NCBI RefSeq assembly: GCF_020023995.1
Contig: NZ_NRRD01000011.1
Location: forward strand, 37,423 to 101,422
DNA: 64,000 nucleotides
DNA from: Rhodobacter sp. TJ_12
GTDB lineage: Bacteria > Pseudomonadota > Alphaproteobacteria > Rhodobacterales > Rhodobacteraceae
Direction: 5' to 3'
In this document: positions 61,825-64,000 of the stretch, piece after piece
Numbering within the stretch: position 1 is the first letter of the stretch
How the letters are laid out: each line of letters opens with the position of its first letter
Program-made: the position numbers and the translations under genes
Notes under the pieces: model-generated
What the model saw: the letters and a program-made list of their open reading frames with translations, nothing else
Told to the model about the DNA's origin: nothing
Database searches by the model: none

Positions 61825-63501
61825 ATGGATTTCACTCCGCCCCTCCGTGGTGCGTCAGTCGATGGCGTGCTCGGTATAGATGCGTATGGTCGAATAGACT
61901 ATGCGAATGCTGCGGCTGCGGCGATGTTCGGCTATCTCGAAGATGCGCTTCTCGGCCAGTTTGTAGAGACGCTTGTGCCTCCGAACACGGTTGATCGTCA
62001 TGCAAACCTGCGTCGGTCGGTTCTTGGCGGCAATCACGGGTTCAGCTTTGGCGCGGGCAAGCTGCGTTTGGTGCGTGGCCGCCACCGCGACGGGCATGAT
62101 TTCCCAATGCAGGTGACCTTGCGCCGCAACGGCGAATCGGGGCGGATTTTTGCCTTCATGCAGCCAGTTGAAGAAACGGCAGCATTGGGCGAAAGCCCCG
62201 CCTTGCCGCGTGATGCCACACATTTACCGGGCCCCAGCGCCTTGCGCCGCGATCTGACAGCGCATTTGACGGCGGGGCGTGCCCGTGTGGGGCGGGTTGG
62301 CGTTATTTTGGCAGAGATCACCCAATTGGCGCATTATCGCGCAACGGAAATGTCGCGCCATGCCGAAATGCTGGCATTGGCCTGCGCGACGCGGCTGCGC
62401 GGGGTGCAAGGGCCGCAGTGTCGGCTTTACCGCGCCGGGGACAACCGGTTTGCGCTTCTTGTTCCGCTTTCTGGGGCCGAAGACTCGCTTGAGGCGCCGC
62501 TTGCGGATCTGTCTGCCGCGCTGGTGGACCCTTTGCAACTGGGGGCCAGTCTTCTGCATCTGGAAGCCGTGGTGGGCCATGCAACGGCGCTTGGCGATGC
62601 GCCGATCGAAGCAGAGGCGCTTTTGGCCAATGCCGCGCTTGCGCTGAATGCCTCGCGCGAAAATCACAATCGCCCCACCGCCTATACACCCGAATTGCGC
62701 AGCCGGGTGGAACACCGCAACCGGGTGTTGCTCCATCTGCGCCATGCGCTGGAAGAGGGGCAGTTCGTACTGCATTACCAGCCGCAGGTTGACCTTGCCA
62801 CGGGCGAGGTAATCGCGCTGGAGGCGCTGCTGCGCTGGCAGCACCCGGACTGGGGCTTGCTCAGCCCGGCGGAATTCGTCGATGTGCTGGCCGCGAGCGA
62901 GCTTTCCGTGCCGGTGGGCGCTTGGGTGCTGCGCGAGGCCTGCCGTCAGGTCGCGGCGTGGAACCGCCATCTTTCGCGTCCGCTGACGATTGCGGTCAAT
63001 ATCTTCCCGCGTCAGTTTGACGGGGCAATCTTGCCGGGGCTGGTGCGCGATGCGCTGGTGGAAACCGGGCTCGACCCCGCGCTTTTGGAAATCGAGATCA
63101 CCGAGAATACCGCACTTTCGACCCACGCCGGGGCGGCCGAATTGCTAGAGGCCTTGCGGGCACTGGGGGTGGCGCTGGTGCTGGATGATTTCGGCACGGG
63201 CTATGCGTCTTTGGCATCTCTGGCACGTCATCCGGTGCAAAAGCTCAAGATCGACAAGAGCTTCGTCCATGGTCTGGGGTCTTGTGCGGCCTGCGAGGCG
63301 ATTCTTGAATCGATGCGCGGCTTGGCCCGGGCCTTGGGGCTGCCGACCGTCGTCGAAGGCGTCGAAGACGAGTTGACCGCCGAGCGGATGCGGGCTTTGG
63401 GCTTTGAAATCGGGCAGGGCTATCTGTGGAGCCGACCGCTGGACCGCAAAGCCTGCGCGGCGGCCTTGGGGTTGGCACCTGATCCGGTAAGGGCGTTCTA
63501 G
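61825..63501 (+). CDS. PAS - degenerate GGDEF - EAL protein, probable c-di-GMP phosphodiesterase
   Basis: This 558-residue protein has an N-terminal PAS domain (~10-115), a degenerate GGDEF domain (~135-280) where the signature has decayed to YRAGDNRFAL, and a complete EAL domain (~300-545). The EAL active-site motifs are all present: IALEALLRW, NIFPRQF, EIEITENTAL, VLDDFGTGYASL, KIDKSFV and VVEGVEDE. It should hydrolyse c-di-GMP, perhaps gated by the PAS sensor or GTP at the GGDEF part. The ATG at 61825 is the first in the frame. It is divergent from metG and convergent with a lipoprotein gene. c-di-GMP commonly controls motility and surface life. Confidence 0.9.
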   Translation: MDFTPPLRGASVDGVLGIDAYGRIDYANAAAAAMFGYLEDALLGQFVETLVPPNTVDRHANLRRSVLGGNHGFSFGAGKLRLVRGRHRDGHDFPMQVTLRRNGESGRIFAFMQPVEETAALGESPALPRDATHLPGPSALRRDLTAHLTAGRARVGRVGVILAEITQLAHYRATEMSRHAEMLALACATRLRGVQGPQCRLYRAGDNRFALLVPLSGAEDSLEAPLADLSAALVDPLQLGASLLHLEAVVGHATALGDAPIEAEALLANAALALNASRENHNRPTAYTPELRSRVEHRNRVLLHLRHALEEGQFVLHYQPQVDLATGEVIALEALLRWQHPDWGLLSPAEFVDVLAASELSVPVGAWVLREACRQVAAWNRHLSRPLTIAVNIFPRQFDGAILPGLVRDALVETGLDPALLEIEITENTALSTHAGAAELLEALRALGVALVLDDFGTGYASLASLARHPVQKLKIDKSFVHGLGSCAACEAILESMRGLARALGLPTVVEGVEDELTAERMRALGFEIGQGYLWSRPLDRKACAAALGLAPDPVRAF

Positions 63502-63953
63502 AACAAAAGCTTGTAGCTATTGCCCTTGGTATCGCTGGCCGTGCCGGTGCCGCTTTGCGTGCCCGACCCCATGATGAAGGTGCCCTCAAGCCGGGTGCCA
63601 TCCTTGCACACGGCGTAAACTTCACCGCTGTTCACCCCGCCCACGTCAGAGGTTGCATTGGTGTAGCGTCCGCCGATGTTGCGCAGCCCAAGCGACAGCC
63701 CGCGTTCATGCGTGGTCACGCGCGGCGCGACCGAGGTCCATGTGCCGGTGCATTTGGTGCGGTTCGGCTTGGGCAGGCGAAAGCTGATCTGCCCCGAGGT
63801 CTTGGTCTCACTGCGCAGCGTCACCGGGATCACCGTGGCCGGGTTTGCAACCGCAATCGGCCCTGAAAGCGGATAAAGGCGCATGTCATCGCTGCCACAG
63901 GCCGTAAGGGCAAGCAGCGAAAGCAGGCAAGGGACAAGCGGGCGCAGGCTCAT
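63498..63953 (-). CDS. Hypothetical lipoprotein
   Basis: This 151-residue protein has a lipoprotein signal peptide ending in LLALTACGS (lipobox LTAC). The mature part is strand-rich and Gly/Ser/Thr-rich, with two cysteines (NRTKCTGTW and AVCKDGTRL) that may form a disulfide. I do not recognise a family. It overlaps the end of the EAL gene by 4 bp on the opposite strand. The ATG at 63953 is well placed for the signal peptide. It is near the right edge of the window, with 47 bases beyond it. Confidence 0.75.
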   Translation of the reverse strand: MSLRPLVPCLLSLLALTACGSDDMRLYPLSGPIAVANPATVIPVTLRSETKTSGQISFRLPKPNRTKCTGTWTSVAPRVTTHERGLSLGLRNIGGRYTNATSDVGGVNSGEVYAVCKDGTRLEGTFIMGSGTQSGTGTASDTKGNSYKLLF

Positions 63954-64000
63954 GGAAACCTCATGCGTGGCGCGATGACAGGGGGCGCGGGGGATGGGGC

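Overview
The window is 64 kb of GC-rich (low-to-mid 60s % by eye), densely coded bacterial chromosome. Gene content and protein style point to an alphaproteobacterium of the Rhodobacteraceae: DUF1523 and YqjD/YqjE-like membrane proteins, two MerR regulators beside a beta-oxidation set, a dimethylglycine/sarcosine dehydrogenase-type GcvT fusion, and a GH108 endolysin plus holin pair like the one that releases the Rhodobacter gene transfer agent. I see no rRNA, tRNA, insertion sequence, CRISPR array or integrated prophage. Genus and species cannot be fixed from this sequence.

Layout. 1-5.3 kb: end of murJ, a rhomboid-fold protein lacking its catalytic residues, trpS, a minus-strand operon of two hotdog thioesterases and a MATE exporter, and a first MerR regulator. 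5.3-13.5 kb: fatty-acid oxidation, with a second MerR, an acyl-CoA dehydrogenase, thiolase and FadB/J-type enzyme; an FMN glutamate-synthase-like gene lies between the two transcription units, and similar operator-like DNA precedes both. 13.5-26.7 kb: M3 peptidase, YqjD/YqjE-like pair, CDF transporter, SH3 protein, D-2-hydroxyacid dehydrogenase, two Ala/Gln/Ser-rich unknowns sharing an upstream 29-bp motif, the FAD/GcvT demethylating enzyme, a GH25 lipoprotein, a secreted EF-hand protein with GQGM repeats, an AhpD-like protein and a D-amino-acid-oxidase-like enzyme. 26.8-37.6 kb: carB, a GT87-like transferase, aspS, a 44-residue membrane protein, GNAT, a receiver protein, methylmalonyl-CoA epimerase, an EI24/CysZ-like protein, a nitroreductase and YggU.

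37.7-44.5 kb: a compact seven-gene operon built around an AAA+ ATPase, with a coiled-coil protein, two soluble unknowns, two small membrane proteins and a DUF1523 protein. It is the best candidate in the window for an uncharacterised multi-protein system. 44.5-54.3 kb: an aldehyde-dehydrogenase-like protein that has lost its catalytic cysteine, deoC, grxD and bolA (a classic iron-homeostasis pair), a sulfotransferase-like protein, purL, a secreted protein, a candidate small RNA and a LysR regulator. 54.5-64 kb: murI, a GYF/DUF805 protein, argC, ccmE, the endolysin-holin cassette, arginase, metG, a PAS-EAL phosphodiesterase and a lipoprotein.

How the parts fit. Housekeeping genes (trpS, aspS, metG, carB, purL, argC, murI, murJ, ccmE) are interleaved with catabolism of fatty acids, methylated amines, arginine and deoxyribose. 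The most unusual items are the AAA+ operon, the lysis cassette with a hairpin over its ribosome-binding site, the shared operator-like motifs of the fatty-acid genes, and two apparent pseudoenzymes (rhomboid and aldehyde dehydrogenase).
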